Below are positions 4,556-13,993 of a DNA stretch of 45,019 nucleotides, in pieces. Position numbers and translations under genes: made by a program. This DNA comes from an uncultured Chloroflexota bacterium (GTDB taxonomy: Bacteria > Chloroflexota > UBA11872 > UBA12225): the NCBI GenBank assembly GCA_902805635.1, contig CADCTC010000181.1, positions 1 to 45,019 of the forward strand. The letters are read 5' to 3'. Numbering within the stretch: the first letter of the stretch is position 1; each line of letters begins with the position of its first letter. A model generated the notes under the pieces. It was not told the origin of the DNA. It worked only from the letters and a program-made list of their open reading frames with translations, and searched no databases.

Positions 4556-6659
4556 TGCCGGGGACCGCCAGCAGGTCTTCGTCGGAGGCGGCCTTGATGC
4601 CGGAGACCGAGCCGAACTGGCGCACGAGCGCCTTCTTGCGCTTTGGGCCTATGCCTTGCACCGTGTCCAGGCGCGAGCCGACCATGCGCTTCTTGCGCAC
4701 CAGCTGGTGATACGTCACCGCAAAACGGTGCGCTTCGTCGCGCACGCGCTGCACCAGGTAGAGCGCCTGCGACGTGCGCGGCAGCAGCAGCGGGTCTGAG
4801 TAGCCGGGGCGGAACAGCTCCTCGCGCTCCTTAGCCAGCCCCACCGTAGGGACCGCGGGGGCGGCCACGTCGCGCATTGCCTCCAGCGCGGCGCCCAGCT
4901 GCCCCTTGCCGCCGTCGATGATGACTAGGTCGGGCAGAATGCCCCACCCACCACGGTCACCGGGCGCGCCGGCCACCTCGTCGCTCGCCTCTTCGGTCGC
5001 CATCAAGCCCGATTCGCCAGCGTCGTCGGGGACCTCACCCGACTGCTCGGCGCGGCGGGCGTCGGTCGACGAGCGGGCCGCCGCCTGAAGCTCGCCTGCG
5101 GTCGGGGCCGGCTCTTCGTCTTCCGCGCCAGTTGCTGGCTGCGACGCAGCCGCCGCGCGCTTGAAGCGCCGGCTGATGACCTCGTACATCGAAGCGAAGT
5201 CGTCGTTCTGGTCGCCGGCCTTGATGCGGAAGCGGCGGTACGCCTGGCGCGCCGGGCGCCCGTCCTCGAACACCACCATCGACGCCACGGTGCTGGTGCC
5301 CTGGATGTGGGAGATGTCGTAGCACTCGATGCGCCGCGGCGGGTCGGGCAGCGCCAGCGCCTCGCCCAGCTCGCGCACCGCGCCACGCGTCTTGCGCTCG
5401 TCCTGAAGCCACTTGAGCTTCATCCGCTCCAGCGCCTCGGACGCGTTCTGGCTCACCATGTCCATCAGCCGCTTCTTGCCGCCGCGCTGGGGCACCTCTA
5501 TCCGCACACGCTCCACGCGCCGTGAGCGCGGGGCGCCGCTGCCGGCCGTACCGTCGGCTGCAGCGCTGGCAGCTCCATCGGGTGTACTGCTCCCTGTGGC
5601 GCTGCGGCGGTCGGTGAGCCACTCTTCCAGCGCGTCCGCGTGGTCCACCGGCGCGGGCACCAGTATGGACGGCGGGATGTAGGTGGCGCGGTCGTAGAAC
5701 TGCTGGAGGAACTGGGCCAGGATCTCGGCCGGCGGCGCGCCCTCCGCGTCTTGCAACACGAACTCCTCGCGGTTTACTACCTTGTCGTCGCGCACCGAAA
5801 AGACCTGCACCGCCACCTCGCCGTCTTCCTGCGCGAACGCCACCGCGTCCAGGTCGCCGCGCCCCAGCACGGTGACTCGCTGCTGTTCGGCAGCCTTCTG
5901 GGCCGAGGCGATACGGTCGCGCAGCGAGGCGGCGCGCTCGAACTCCAGCTCCTCGGCGGCGTGCTCCATGTCCGCCTGGAGCTGGTCCACCACCTGGTCA
6001 TGCTTGCCCTCCAGGAACCAGATCAGCTCCTGGATGCCCTTGTCGTAATCCTCCGGCGTTACCGCGCGGATGCACGGGCCCGAGCAGCGCTTGATGTGGA
6101 AGAGCAGGCACGGGCGCTTGTACTCCTTGCCCATGTCCAGTGCGCACGTCCGGAACTGAAACAGCCGCTGTAAATGTTTGATCGTCTCGCGCAATGACTG
6201 CGAGTTGGTGTACGGGCCAAAGTAGCGTGCGCCGTCACCTCCAGCGCCGCTGGCGCCGGCCGTGCTGGCCACTTGGCGGGCACGTGTGGTGTAGACGCGC
6301 GGGAAGGTGGTGGGTCGCCCGATCTTGAGGTAGAGGTAGTCCTTGTCGTCACGCAGCTTGACGTTGTAGCGCGGGTGGTGCTCTTTGAGAAGGTTGTTCT
6401 CCAGCAGCAGTGCCTCTTTCTCAGACTGCGTCACGATGTAGCTGAAGTCCGCCACGCGCGCCACCATGGCGCGCACCTTAGGCCCCAGGTCCTCTTGGCT
6501 CCCGAAGTAGGAGCGCACCCGGGTGCGCAGCACGCCCGCCTTGCCCACGTAGATGACGCGGCCCTGCGCGTCCTTCATGAGGTAGACGCCCGGCTCGCGC
6601 GGCAGCGCCGCCAGGCGCTCGGAGAGCTTATCGGCCGGTATGAGGCACGGTGATTCCAT
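4515..6659 (-). CDS. uvrC: UvrABC system protein C (excinuclease subunit)
   Basis: A 714-aa protein that makes both incisions in nucleotide excision repair with UvrB. In order: GIY-YIG nuclease (about 22-100, with GVYLMKD and VIYVGKA), a cysteine-containing segment (C172, C184, C192, C196), UVR domain for UvrB contact (about 226-260), RNase H-like nuclease (YDISHIQG around 447-454, LVIIDGGKGQL around 578-588), and a C-terminal (HhH)2 pair (VQGIGPKRKKALVRQFG; VPGITQEILDRL). It is about 100 residues longer than typical UvrC because of two low-complexity insertions, at about 352-378 (Ala/Gly/Ser) and about 502-572 (acidic, Ala/Glu), the second splitting the nuclease domain. It is single and convergent with the endonuclease III homologue. 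Confidence 0.97.
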   Translation of the reverse strand: MESPCLIPADKLSERLAALPREPGVYLMKDAQGRVIYVGKAGVLRTRVRSYFGSQEDLGPKVRAMVARVADFSYIVTQSEKEALLLENNLLKEHHPRYNVKLRDDKDYLYLKIGRPTTFPRVYTTRARQVASTAGASGAGGDGARYFGPYTNSQSLRETIKHLQRLFQFRTCALDMGKEYKRPCLLFHIKRCSGPCIRAVTPEDYDKGIQELIWFLEGKHDQVVDQLQADMEHAAEELEFERAASLRDRIASAQKAAEQQRVTVLGRGDLDAVAFAQEDGEVAVQVFSVRDDKVVNREEFVLQDAEGAPPAEILAQFLQQFYDRATYIPPSILVPAPVDHADALEEWLTDRRSATGSSTPDGAASAAADGTAGSGAPRSRRVERVRIEVPQRGGKKRLMDMVSQNASEALERMKLKWLQDERKTRGAVRELGEALALPDPPRRIECYDISHIQGTSTVASMVVFEDGRPARQAYRRFRIKAGDQNDDFASMYEVISRRFKRAAAASQPATGAEDEEPAPTAGELQAAARSSTDARRAEQSGEVPDDAGESGLMATEEASDEVAGAPGDRGGWGILPDLVIIDGGKGQLGAALEAMRDVAAPAVPTVGLAKEREELFRPGYSDPLLLPRTSQALYLVQRVRDEAHRFAVTYHQLVRKKRMVGSRLDTVQGIGPKRKKALVRQFGSVSGIKAASDEDLLAVPGITQEILDRLREQL

Positions 6660-6723
6660 ACAAGTGGAAGGCTAGACCGACGCCAGGTGAAGGCGAAAGT
6701 ACTGGGTCAATCCTATCAGCGGT

Positions 6724-6753
6724 TTGACGTGCGGAAAGAGACCGGCCTAAACT
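6724..6753 (+). promoter_or_regulatory. Promoter of the ABC export operon
   Basis: TTGACG (6724-6729), 18-bp spacer, TAAACT (6748-6753). The predicted start near 6760 excludes translation from ATG codons further upstream and supports the ATG at 6822. Confidence 0.65.
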
Positions 6754-6774
6754 CTGCGGTGCGCATCATGGCGA

Positions 6775-6810
6775 CGGACACTGTCTGTCCGCGTCCCCGG
6801 CGCACGGACA
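6775..6810. promoter_or_regulatory. Operator-like CGGACA inverted repeat
   Basis: CGGACA-CTGTC-TGTCCG is a perfect inverted repeat at 6775-6791; a third CGGACA follows at 6805-6810. It sits between the predicted transcription start and the ATG of the adaptor gene, a good place for a repressor site. No regulator gene is adjacent. Confidence 0.45.
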
Positions 6811-6821
6811 GAGTGAGAGGG

Positions 6822-8843
6822 ATGGCGCAGACACAGACGACGCTTGTCCGGGTGGCTTCGCTCCTGACCGCCGGCACCATAGTGCTGGCGGGCTGCGCGG
6901 TGCCGTTCACCACGGTGGGGCAGGGGCCCGCCGCGGAGCCGACGGTAGCGGCCAAGACCAGCACCAGCCAGTCACGGCCAGAAGCAGTTGTACGCCGCGG
7001 CACCGTGCAGGACTCCATCAAGGTCATCGGCCGGGTGATCTCCTCGCAAGAGGCGGACCTGTACTTCAAGACCACCAATCGGCTGCGGGGCATCTTCGTG
7101 GAGACCGGGCAGGAGGTCAAGGCTGGCCAGGTGATGGCCGAGCAAGAGACCGGCGATCTGCTGACGCGCATCGCCAAGGCCAAAGCGACAGTCGAAAACG
7201 CGCAGATCAACCTCGACAAGGCGCGCGCCAAGGGCGTCCTGGACGAGACCGCCGACGACGCATCGGCGTTCCAGACGTCGCAGATCAGCCTGGACCAGAC
7301 GCGCATCGCGCTGGAGAAGCTGCAGCACGGCCCGCAAGACGCCGACGTCAAGACCGCCGAGGCGGGGATAGCCCAGGCGGTGGCGGGGCTGGAGAAGGCG
7401 CGGGTGGACCTGGCCACCAAGGAAGCGCAGCTGGCTGCCAAGCAGGCCGACCTGGCCTACAAGCTGACCGGCTCCTCCCCTGAGGCAATCACGGCGGCGC
7501 AAGCGGACATAGAGACCCGGCGCATCGCCTACGAGCGGTCGCGCGCCGGAGTGCGCCCGGAGGACATCCAGACTGCCGAAGTGAAGCTGGAGCAGGCCAA
7601 GACGAAGCTGACCCAGCTGCGCGACGCGCCTCCGGTCAAGGCCGAGGACATCGCCAACGCGCAGCTGGCGGTGCAGGCGGCCGAGATCAAGATAGATCAG
7701 GCTCGCGCCGCCACGGCGGGCTCGCCCGCCCAGCGCGAGGCCGACGTCCGCACCGCGCAGATCAACCTCGAGCAAGCGCGCAACAAGGTGACGTCGCTGC
7801 AGAACCAGGCGGCCAACCCTTGGGACGTGCGCCTGGCTGAGCAGGCGGTGTCCGCCGCTGAGAACGACCTGGCAAAGACCAAGATCGTCAATCAATTCGA
7901 TATCCAGACCGCCAAGGTGGCGCTGGACCTGGCGGTGGCCAAGCTGGAGTTCCTCCAGCGCGGCCCCAACGAGCTGGAAGTGAACGCCCTGCGCAACGAG
8001 ATCAGCTCGCTGCTGCTGGCCATCGAGAGCGCCAAGCTGGCCATTCCCAGCTCTGAAGCGGCGGTGACGGCAGCGCAGGCCAAGCTGGAGGCGGTGCAGC
8101 GCGGACCCAACGAGTTGGACCTGCGCGACCAGCAGGCCAAGATCGAGAAGGCGCAGCTGGACGTGGAAAAGGCGCGCGCCACGCTTGAGGTCGAGCGCCA
8201 GAAGCTGTCCGCCAACCGGGCGGCGACGAGCTACGACGCGCAGGCGCTGGACAAGGACGTGGAGAAGGCGAGGTTGGACCTCGAGCAGCTGGAGGCTAAC
8301 TTCAACGACGCACGCATCATCGCGCCGTTCGACGGCAAGATCACCAAGGTCACCGGCAAGTCGGGCGACAACGTGCAGGCGTTCACCCCAGTCATCTCCA
8401 TCTCCAGCCCCGCCAACATGCTGATCAACGCGCAGATCAACGAGGCTGACATGCCCAAGCTGGCCATCGGCCAGCGCGCCCTGATCTCCCTGGACGCGTT
8501 CCCCGGCCAGACGATCAACGGATCGGTGATTACGCTGCCCAGCTCGGTGGTGACGCAGCAGGGCGTGGTGGCGGATAAGAACACCAAGATCCAGGTGGAG
8601 TGGACCCGCGCCGGCGCCCAGCTGGGTATGAACGCGCGCGTGCAGATCGTAGTGGAGCGCAAGGACGGCGTGCTGCTGGTGCCCACCCAGGCCATCCGCA
8701 CCGTGGGCAAGCGACGTTTCGTGGAGTACATGGACGGCAACGTGAAGCGCTCGCGCAACGTCGAGGTCGGGATCACCACAGACGTGGAGACGGAGATCGT
8801 CAGCGGGCTGGATGAGGGCATGGCAATCCTCGCCGGCACGTAA
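6822..8843 (+). CDS. HlyD/MacA-type periplasmic adaptor lipoprotein with very long coiled coil
   Basis: A 673-aa predicted lipoprotein with signal peptide and lipobox VLAGC (Cys25). The first half of a lipoyl/barrel-sandwich domain is at about 65-115 (LRGIFVETGQEVKAGQVMAEQ) and the second half near 500 (IIAPFDGKITKVTGKSGDNV). Between them lies about 385 residues of alpha-helical hairpin, much longer than in MacA. It is built of some eight repeats, each marked by a Gly/Pro turn followed by a helix, for example LQHGPQDADVKTAE, LQRGPNELEVNA and VQRGPNELDLRD. A beta-barrel domain follows. It should link the permease to the cell exterior. ATG 6822 is chosen because it places the signal peptide at the N terminus and lies after the predicted promoter; its stop overlaps the next ATG (TAATG). 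Confidence 0.9.
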   Translation: MAQTQTTLVRVASLLTAGTIVLAGCAVPFTTVGQGPAAEPTVAAKTSTSQSRPEAVVRRGTVQDSIKVIGRVISSQEADLYFKTTNRLRGIFVETGQEVKAGQVMAEQETGDLLTRIAKAKATVENAQINLDKARAKGVLDETADDASAFQTSQISLDQTRIALEKLQHGPQDADVKTAEAGIAQAVAGLEKARVDLATKEAQLAAKQADLAYKLTGSSPEAITAAQADIETRRIAYERSRAGVRPEDIQTAEVKLEQAKTKLTQLRDAPPVKAEDIANAQLAVQAAEIKIDQARAATAGSPAQREADVRTAQINLEQARNKVTSLQNQAANPWDVRLAEQAVSAAENDLAKTKIVNQFDIQTAKVALDLAVAKLEFLQRGPNELEVNALRNEISSLLLAIESAKLAIPSSEAAVTAAQAKLEAVQRGPNELDLRDQQAKIEKAQLDVEKARATLEVERQKLSANRAATSYDAQALDKDVEKARLDLEQLEANFNDARIIAPFDGKITKVTGKSGDNVQAFTPVISISSPANMLINAQINEADMPKLAIGQRALISLDAFPGQTINGSVITLPSSVVTQQGVVADKNTKIQVEWTRAGAQLGMNARVQIVVERKDGVLLVPTQAIRTVGKRRFVEYMDGNVKRSRNVEVGITTDVETEIVSGLDEGMAILAGT

Positions 8844-11782
8844 TGAGCGGCATCTCCATCCTGTTGATGGTCCTCAAGCGGATCATCAACAACATCAATC
8901 TCATACTGGCGTCGGTCGTCGGCCTGGTGATCACCGTCACCCTGGTGTCTGCCATCCCGCTCTACTCAGAGGGCATGAGCGAGGCGCTGTTGCGCCGGCA
9001 GCTCACCGCCACCACCGACCAGGTGCAGCCTAAGAGCTCTATCCTGTTGCGCCACTTCGAGGACGCGACGGCCGCCCAGGGCGGCAACACGCTGGCATCG
9101 CAGGGCGCGACCGCGCCGCGACCCGGGTCGTCTGGTGACAGTAGCTCAGGCGCCTCCGGCGGATCGGGCGGCGCTACCGGTGGCGCCGCCGCCCCTGCAC
9201 CAGTGGTCAGCGGGAGCGTCTTCAAGGCGATCACGCTGGACGACTACGCCAAGGCCAACGACTACATCACCAAGGATGCCCCGGCGGTGATGGGCATCCC
9301 GCGCCGGCTGTACGTGACCTACGGCCAGACCGACTCGCTGCCGCTGCTATCACGCACCGACGAGGAGTCGCTCACCGGGCGCGAGTTCGCGGGCTACGGC
9401 TTCCTGGCCTACATCCGCGATTTCGAGAAGCACGCCAAGATCCTGGACGGGCGCATGCCCGAGCCGCGCAAGAACGGCGACGGCGAGATCGAAGCGGTGA
9501 TGGCGACCGCTGGGCTGGACGAGGCCGGCCTGGAGGTGGGCGACCGCATCGCCGTGGTGTGGGAGAAGAACGGCGCGCTGACCCCGGTGAACGTGAAGAT
9601 CACCGGGCGCTGGTACCCCCAGGACCCGGAAGACACCTACTGGTTCTATCAGCTCGACTACTTCAACAACGCCATCATGGTTCCCGAAGAGAGCTTCTTC
9701 GAGAACGTGGCGCGGCCGTATGAGGGCATCGGACACGAGTACGCCTGGTTCATGGTCTTCGACGTGAACTCGATCCGCTCGGACAACGTCCCGCGCGTGC
9801 TGGAGGGCATCAGCGAGCTGCGCTCGCGCACCGCCACCATGCTGGGCAACGTGCGCATGGAGATCAGCCCGGAGGGGCTGCTTCAGGATTATTCCGTCAA
9901 GCTGTTCTTCCTCAAGATCCTGCTGTTCGTACTCTCCGCCCCCATCATCTGTATCGTCCTGTACTACATCACCATCTCGGCCGGGATGATCGTGGACCGG
10001 CAGCGCAATGAGATCGCCATCCTCAAGTCGCGCGGCGCGAGCATGGGGCAGGTGGTGGGCGTCTATCTCACGGAGGGCGTCCTGCTCGGCTCGTTCGCGC
10101 TGATCGTCGGGCCGCTGCTGGGCATGGTGGTGGCGCAGTTCATCGGGCGCACGTACACCTTCCTGGTCTTCTCCAACCGCGCGCTGCTGCCGGTGCACAT
10201 CACCACGCAGACCATGCAATTCGCCGTGGGCGCGGTCGCGCTCTCCATCGGCGCCATGGTGCTGCCGGCGGTGGGCGCCGCGCGCCACAGCATCGTCTCC
10301 TATAAGCAGGAGGTGGCGCGCAATACGCGCGGCCCGTTCTGGCAGCGCTGGTTCTTGGACTTCCTGATCCTGGGCGTGGCCGGCTACGGCTACTACCTGC
10401 TGCAGGGCCGCCAGAGCGTGCTGACGCTCGGCGAGGCAGGAGACGTCTTTTCGGACCCGCTGCTGCTGCTGGTGCCGGCGATCTTCATCTTCGCCTGTGG
10501 CCTGGTCTTCTTGCGTTTCTTCCCCTACCTGGTCAACGGCCTCTCGGCCATTGGGGGGCGGGTGTTCCCCATCTCCATCATGCTGGGGCTGCGCACCATC
10601 GGGCGCATGCCCGGCCAATACACGCGCCTGGTGCTACTGCTGATCCTCACGCTGTCGCTGGGCACCTTCGCCGCGTCGGTCGCCAAGACGCTGGACCGCA
10701 ATTACAACGACCGCGTCTACTACCAGACCGGCAGCGACCTGCTGCTAGTCGAGTCGGGCCAGTTCGATGAGGTGTCGGAGACGTGGAGCTTCCAGCCCGT
10801 CTCCGACCACCTGGACGTGAAGTCGATTAAGTGGGCGGCACGCGTCTTCCGCACCGCGGGCAACGCCAACATCACCGGGCGCGGACGGCCGCAAGAAGTC
10901 AAGATCATGGGTGTGGACCCGCCCGACTACGCTAAGGTTGCGTGGTGGCGCGAGGACTTCTCCGACCAGCACATGAACGTGCTGCTCAACAACCTGGGCC
11001 AGAACGAGAAGGGCGTCATCGTCGACCGCAAGTTCCTGGCCGAGTTCAAGCTCAAGGTGGGCGACTCGCTGGTGGTGAACGTCAAGTCGCGCCCAGTGGA
11101 CTTCGCCATTACGGGCGTGGTGGAGTACTGGCCCACGCTGTGGCCCGATACCGAGCGCTTCTTCATCGTGAATCTGGACTACCTCTTCGACCAGATCGGC
11201 CAGGCTCCGTACGACGTGTGGACCAGGACCGACGGCGTCACTCCCACGGTCCAGACGATCAACGAGGTGCGCGAGCACGACTTCATCGTCAGCCGCTTCG
11301 TGGACGCGCGCGACACTGCGCTGAAGCTGCGCGACGATCCGGGTCGCACCGGTATCTTCGGCATCCTGACGGTCGGCTTCATCATCGCCGCCCTGCTGAC
11401 GGTGCTGGGCTTCATGCTCTACTCGTTCCTCTCCGCCAAGCGCCGCATGCAGCAGCTGGGTATTCTGCGCGCGATGGGGCTCTCCATCCGCCAGCTGGTG
11501 TCGCTCTTCCTCTTCGAGCAGGGCTTCCTGATTGCGCTGGGCATGGCCGTGGGCACGGTGCTGGGCATCACGACGGGCGCGCTGTTCATCCCGTTCTTGC
11601 AGATCAAGAGCGAGGCGCACGCCGGCATCCCCAAGTTCGTCGTCATGACGGCATGGGACGACGTGGGGAAGATCTATGCCATGTTCGGGATCATCCTGGT
11701 CGTCGCGTTCCCGGCCTTTATCTGGATGCTGGTGCGCATGAAGATCCACGAAGCCATCAAGTTCGGAGACGAGACAGGCTAA
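8843..11782 (+). CDS. FtsX/MacB-family ABC transporter permease, duplicated form
   Basis: 979 aa. One N-terminal membrane helix (about 12-35) precedes a large external domain that contains a Gly/Ser/Ala linker (about 92-120). Three FtsX-type helices follow around 355-480 (LLFVLSAPIICIVLYYITI; VLLGSFALIVGPLLGMVV; FAVGAVALSIGAMVLPAVG). Then come further helices, a second external domain, and three C-terminal helices (ILTVGFIIAALLTVLGFMLY and others). The two halves repeat the FtsX plan, as in LolCDE/MacB relatives that move lipids, lipoproteins or peptides rather than small solutes. Start and stop overlap both neighbours by one base, so translation is coupled. The substrate is unknown. Confidence 0.9.
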   Translation: MSGISILLMVLKRIINNINLILASVVGLVITVTLVSAIPLYSEGMSEALLRRQLTATTDQVQPKSSILLRHFEDATAAQGGNTLASQGATAPRPGSSGDSSSGASGGSGGATGGAAAPAPVVSGSVFKAITLDDYAKANDYITKDAPAVMGIPRRLYVTYGQTDSLPLLSRTDEESLTGREFAGYGFLAYIRDFEKHAKILDGRMPEPRKNGDGEIEAVMATAGLDEAGLEVGDRIAVVWEKNGALTPVNVKITGRWYPQDPEDTYWFYQLDYFNNAIMVPEESFFENVARPYEGIGHEYAWFMVFDVNSIRSDNVPRVLEGISELRSRTATMLGNVRMEISPEGLLQDYSVKLFFLKILLFVLSAPIICIVLYYITISAGMIVDRQRNEIAILKSRGASMGQVVGVYLTEGVLLGSFALIVGPLLGMVVAQFIGRTYTFLVFSNRALLPVHITTQTMQFAVGAVALSIGAMVLPAVGAARHSIVSYKQEVARNTRGPFWQRWFLDFLILGVAGYGYYLLQGRQSVLTLGEAGDVFSDPLLLLVPAIFIFACGLVFLRFFPYLVNGLSAIGGRVFPISIMLGLRTIGRMPGQYTRLVLLLILTLSLGTFAASVAKTLDRNYNDRVYYQTGSDLLLVESGQFDEVSETWSFQPVSDHLDVKSIKWAARVFRTAGNANITGRGRPQEVKIMGVDPPDYAKVAWWREDFSDQHMNVLLNNLGQNEKGVIVDRKFLAEFKLKVGDSLVVNVKSRPVDFAITGVVEYWPTLWPDTERFFIVNLDYLFDQIGQAPYDVWTRTDGVTPTVQTINEVREHDFIVSRFVDARDTALKLRDDPGRTGIFGILTVGFIIAALLTVLGFMLYSFLSAKRRMQQLGILRAMGLSIRQLVSLFLFEQGFLIALGMAVGTVLGITTGALFIPFLQIKSEAHAGIPKFVVMTAWDDVGKIYAMFGIILVVAFPAFIWMLVRMKIHEAIKFGDETG

Positions 11783-12978
11783 TGGCGGGTCTCTTGCAGC
11801 GGAAGCCCAAGGCGCCGGTAGCCCCCACGGACGGAACGGCAGCGACGACCGCGCCGGAGAACGGCGCCGCCGTCGCTGTCGCCCCCACGAACGGCGCCGC
11901 CAACGGTGCTGCCAACAAGGCGCCGATCGCCCAGCAGGACCACATGCGGCTGGCCTTCCCCAAGCTGGGGGAGCCGCTGATCGTGTGCGACAACCTGGTC
12001 AAGATCTACAAGATCGCCGAGCTGGAAGTGGTGGCGCTGCAGGGCCTGGACCTCACAGTGGGGCGTGGCGAGGTGATGGCCATCATCGGCAACTCCGGCT
12101 CGGGCAAGTCCACGCTGCTGAACATCCTGGGCGGGCTGGACCGGCCGTCCGCGGGGCGCGTCACGGTGGGCAACCGCGACTTGCTCAAGATGGACGACCG
12201 TGACATGGTGATGTACAAGCGCGAGGTGGTGGGGTTCGTCTGGCAGCAGGCCGGGCGTAACCTGATCCCCTACCTCACCGCGCTGGAGAACGTGAAGGTG
12301 CCCATGATCCTGGCCGGCGCCTCCGCCAAGACGCAGAATGCCTGGGCGTCGGAGCTGCTGGAGGCGGTCAACCTGGGGCATCGCATGAACCACCGACTCT
12401 CCCAGATGTCTGGTGGCGAGCAGCAGCGCGTCGCCATCGCCATCGGCTTGGCCAACAAGCCGCCGCTGCTCCTAGCCGACGAGCCGACGGGCGCGGTGGA
12501 CACCGCCACGGCCGGCACTATTTACGGCATCTTCCGTCGCCTGAACAAGGAATACGGCACCACCGTCGTCATCGTCTCGCACGATCCCGCCATCGCGTTC
12601 AAGGTGGACCGCGTGGTAGCCATCCGCGACGGCCGCACCAGCACCGAGACCGTACGCCGCGAGGCGTCCGAAGGCGCTGACGGCGCGGATGGGGCCGCGG
12701 GCGCGGCGCAGGTGGCGCAGAGTCACGACGAGTTCGTGGTGATGGACTCTGCCGGGCGCATCCAGATCCCGCGCGACTACGTGGAGAAGCTGGGCCTGGG
12801 CCGCCGCGTTCGGGTCGAGATGGTGGAGGGGCAGATCGTGGTCAAGGGCGTGGAGGGCGGCCAGGACGGCAGCGCCAGCGGCGCTACCCTGGTGGACACC
12901 ATCCAGGCCGACGAGCACGAGCAGGCAGCCGGCGCCAAGAAGCGCGGCCTCTGGCCCTTCAAGCGGGGCAAGAAGTAA
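11782..12978 (+). CDS. ABC transporter ATPase fused to an AbrB-like C-terminal domain
   Basis: 398 aa. Residues 1-55 are a low-complexity Ala/Pro/Asn tail. The nucleotide-binding domain (about 64-290) has Walker [10 protein letters not shown] (103-111), signature MSGGEQ (209-214), Walker B LLLADE (229-234) and switch His267, all intact, and belongs to the MacB/LolD type. After a linker, residues 316-357 read [39 protein letters not shown], the pattern of an AbrB/MazE swapped-hairpin domain. The end is basic ([13 protein letters not shown]). The AbrB-like part may bind DNA, dimerise the ATPase or contact another protein. It starts at TAATG overlapping the permease stop; the next ATPase follows directly. 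Confidence 0.9.
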   Translation: MAGLLQRKPKAPVAPTDGTAATTAPENGAAVAVAPTNGAANGAANKAPIAQQDHMRLAFPKLGEPLIVCDNLVKIYKIAELEVVALQGLDLTVGRGEVMAIIGNSGSGKSTLLNILGGLDRPSAGRVTVGNRDLLKMDDRDMVMYKREVVGFVWQQAGRNLIPYLTALENVKVPMILAGASAKTQNAWASELLEAVNLGHRMNHRLSQMSGGEQQRVAIAIGLANKPPLLLADEPTGAVDTATAGTIYGIFRRLNKEYGTTVVIVSHDPAIAFKVDRVVAIRDGRTSTETVRREASEGADGADGAAGAAQVAQSHDEFVVMDSAGRIQIPRDYVEKLGLGRRVRVEMVEGQIVVKGVEGGQDGSASGATLVDTIQADEHEQAAGAKKRGLWPFKRGKK

Positions 12979-13872
12979 ATGGCCACTCCTGTCCTGCCCG
13001 CTCCGATTGCCGCTGATGAGTCTGCGTCACCGCGTGACACGATCGTGCGGTGCGAGAACGTGAGCCGCGTCTACCACCTGGCGGGTGAGGAGGTCTACGC
13101 CTGCCGCGACGTGTCGTGCGAGATCGTGCGCGGCAAGCTCGTGGCGCTGCGCGGTCGCTCTGGGTCAGGCAAGACCACGCTGATCAACATCATGAGCGGG
13201 CTGGACAAGCCCAGCAAGGGCAAGACGTTCATCCTGGGCAAAGAGACCACCCGCATGAATGACGGCCAGCTGACCGAGCTGCGCCGCCACATGATCGGGT
13301 TCATCTTCCAGGCGTTCGCCCTGCTGCCGGTGCTCTCTGCCTTCGAGAACGTGGAGCTGCCCATGCGCCTCTCCGGGCGCGGCGCCCGCGCCCGGCAGCG
13401 GCGCGCCACAGACCTGCTGGAGATGGTGGGGCTGGGCAAGCGCATGCACCACCGGCCGTTCGAGCTCTCCGGTGGCGAGCAGGCGCGCGTCGCCATCGCC
13501 CGCGCGCTGGCCAACGAGCCCGGCATGATCGTGGCCGACGAGCCGACCGGCGCGCTGGACAGCGTGACCGGCCTCCAGATCATGATGCTCTTCAGGCGCA
13601 TCGTGCAGGAGCAGGACGTGACGATCATCATGGCCACCCACGACCCGACCATTTCGGAGATCGCGGACGAGACGCTAATCATGAGCGACGGCCGCATGTC
13701 GCGCGACATCCCGGAGGAGCTGCAGGGCACCGGCATCCTGGACGCCGTGCACATGCCCGGCACGCTGCACGCCGAGATCGGCCTTACCGCGGACCGCGAG
13801 GGCCTGCACGACCGCATCGAGCGCGGCGGTCCCTCCGGCGAAGTCACGCTGCCGCCACTGCCGGGCGAGTAG
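12979..13872 (+). CDS. ABC transporter ATPase (MacB/LolD type)
   Basis: 297 aa. Walker A GRSGSGKTT (59-67), signature LSGGEQ (163-168), Walker B MIVADE (183-188) followed by PTGALD, and a switch His in MATHDP. All catalytic motifs are intact. The C-terminal 60 residues are an extra tail of unknown role. It starts immediately after the stop of the preceding ATPase, so the operon encodes two different ATPases for one duplicated permease; they may form a heterodimer. Confidence 0.92.
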   Translation: MATPVLPAPIAADESASPRDTIVRCENVSRVYHLAGEEVYACRDVSCEIVRGKLVALRGRSGSGKTTLINIMSGLDKPSKGKTFILGKETTRMNDGQLTELRRHMIGFIFQAFALLPVLSAFENVELPMRLSGRGARARQRRATDLLEMVGLGKRMHHRPFELSGGEQARVAIARALANEPGMIVADEPTGALDSVTGLQIMMLFRRIVQEQDVTIIMATHDPTISEIADETLIMSDGRMSRDIPEELQGTGILDAVHMPGTLHAEIGLTADREGLHDRIERGGPSGEVTLPPLPGE

Positions 13873-13889
13873 GAGGCCGTTTCACTTCC

Positions 13890-13967
13890 CCGTTCGTGGT
13901 GAGTCCTTCGGTAGGCTCAGGGGAGTCCCTGTCGAACCACACCCTTCGACAAGCTCAGGGCGAACGG
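13890..13967. repeat. REP-like palindromic intergenic repeat
   Basis: Outer arms CCGTTCG (13890-13896) and CGAACGG (13961-13967) are perfectly inverted. Inside are two related copies, CCTTCGGTAGGCTCAGGG and CCCTTCGACAAGCTCAGGG, each itself partly palindromic, and GTGGT/ACCAC arms. It lies between converging genes and could act as a bidirectional terminator. A similar TTCGACAAGCTCAGG motif is familiar to me from intergenic repeats in other environmental genomes. Confidence 0.75.
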
Positions 13968-13993
13968 ACCTCTTTAGGCCACCACGAAGCGCT

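Noticed and set aside
9350..10618. Long minus-strand open frame opposite the permease gene
   Set aside because: It is a codon-bias shadow of the FtsX-type permease; its translation is His/Arg/Gln-rich and resembles no family.
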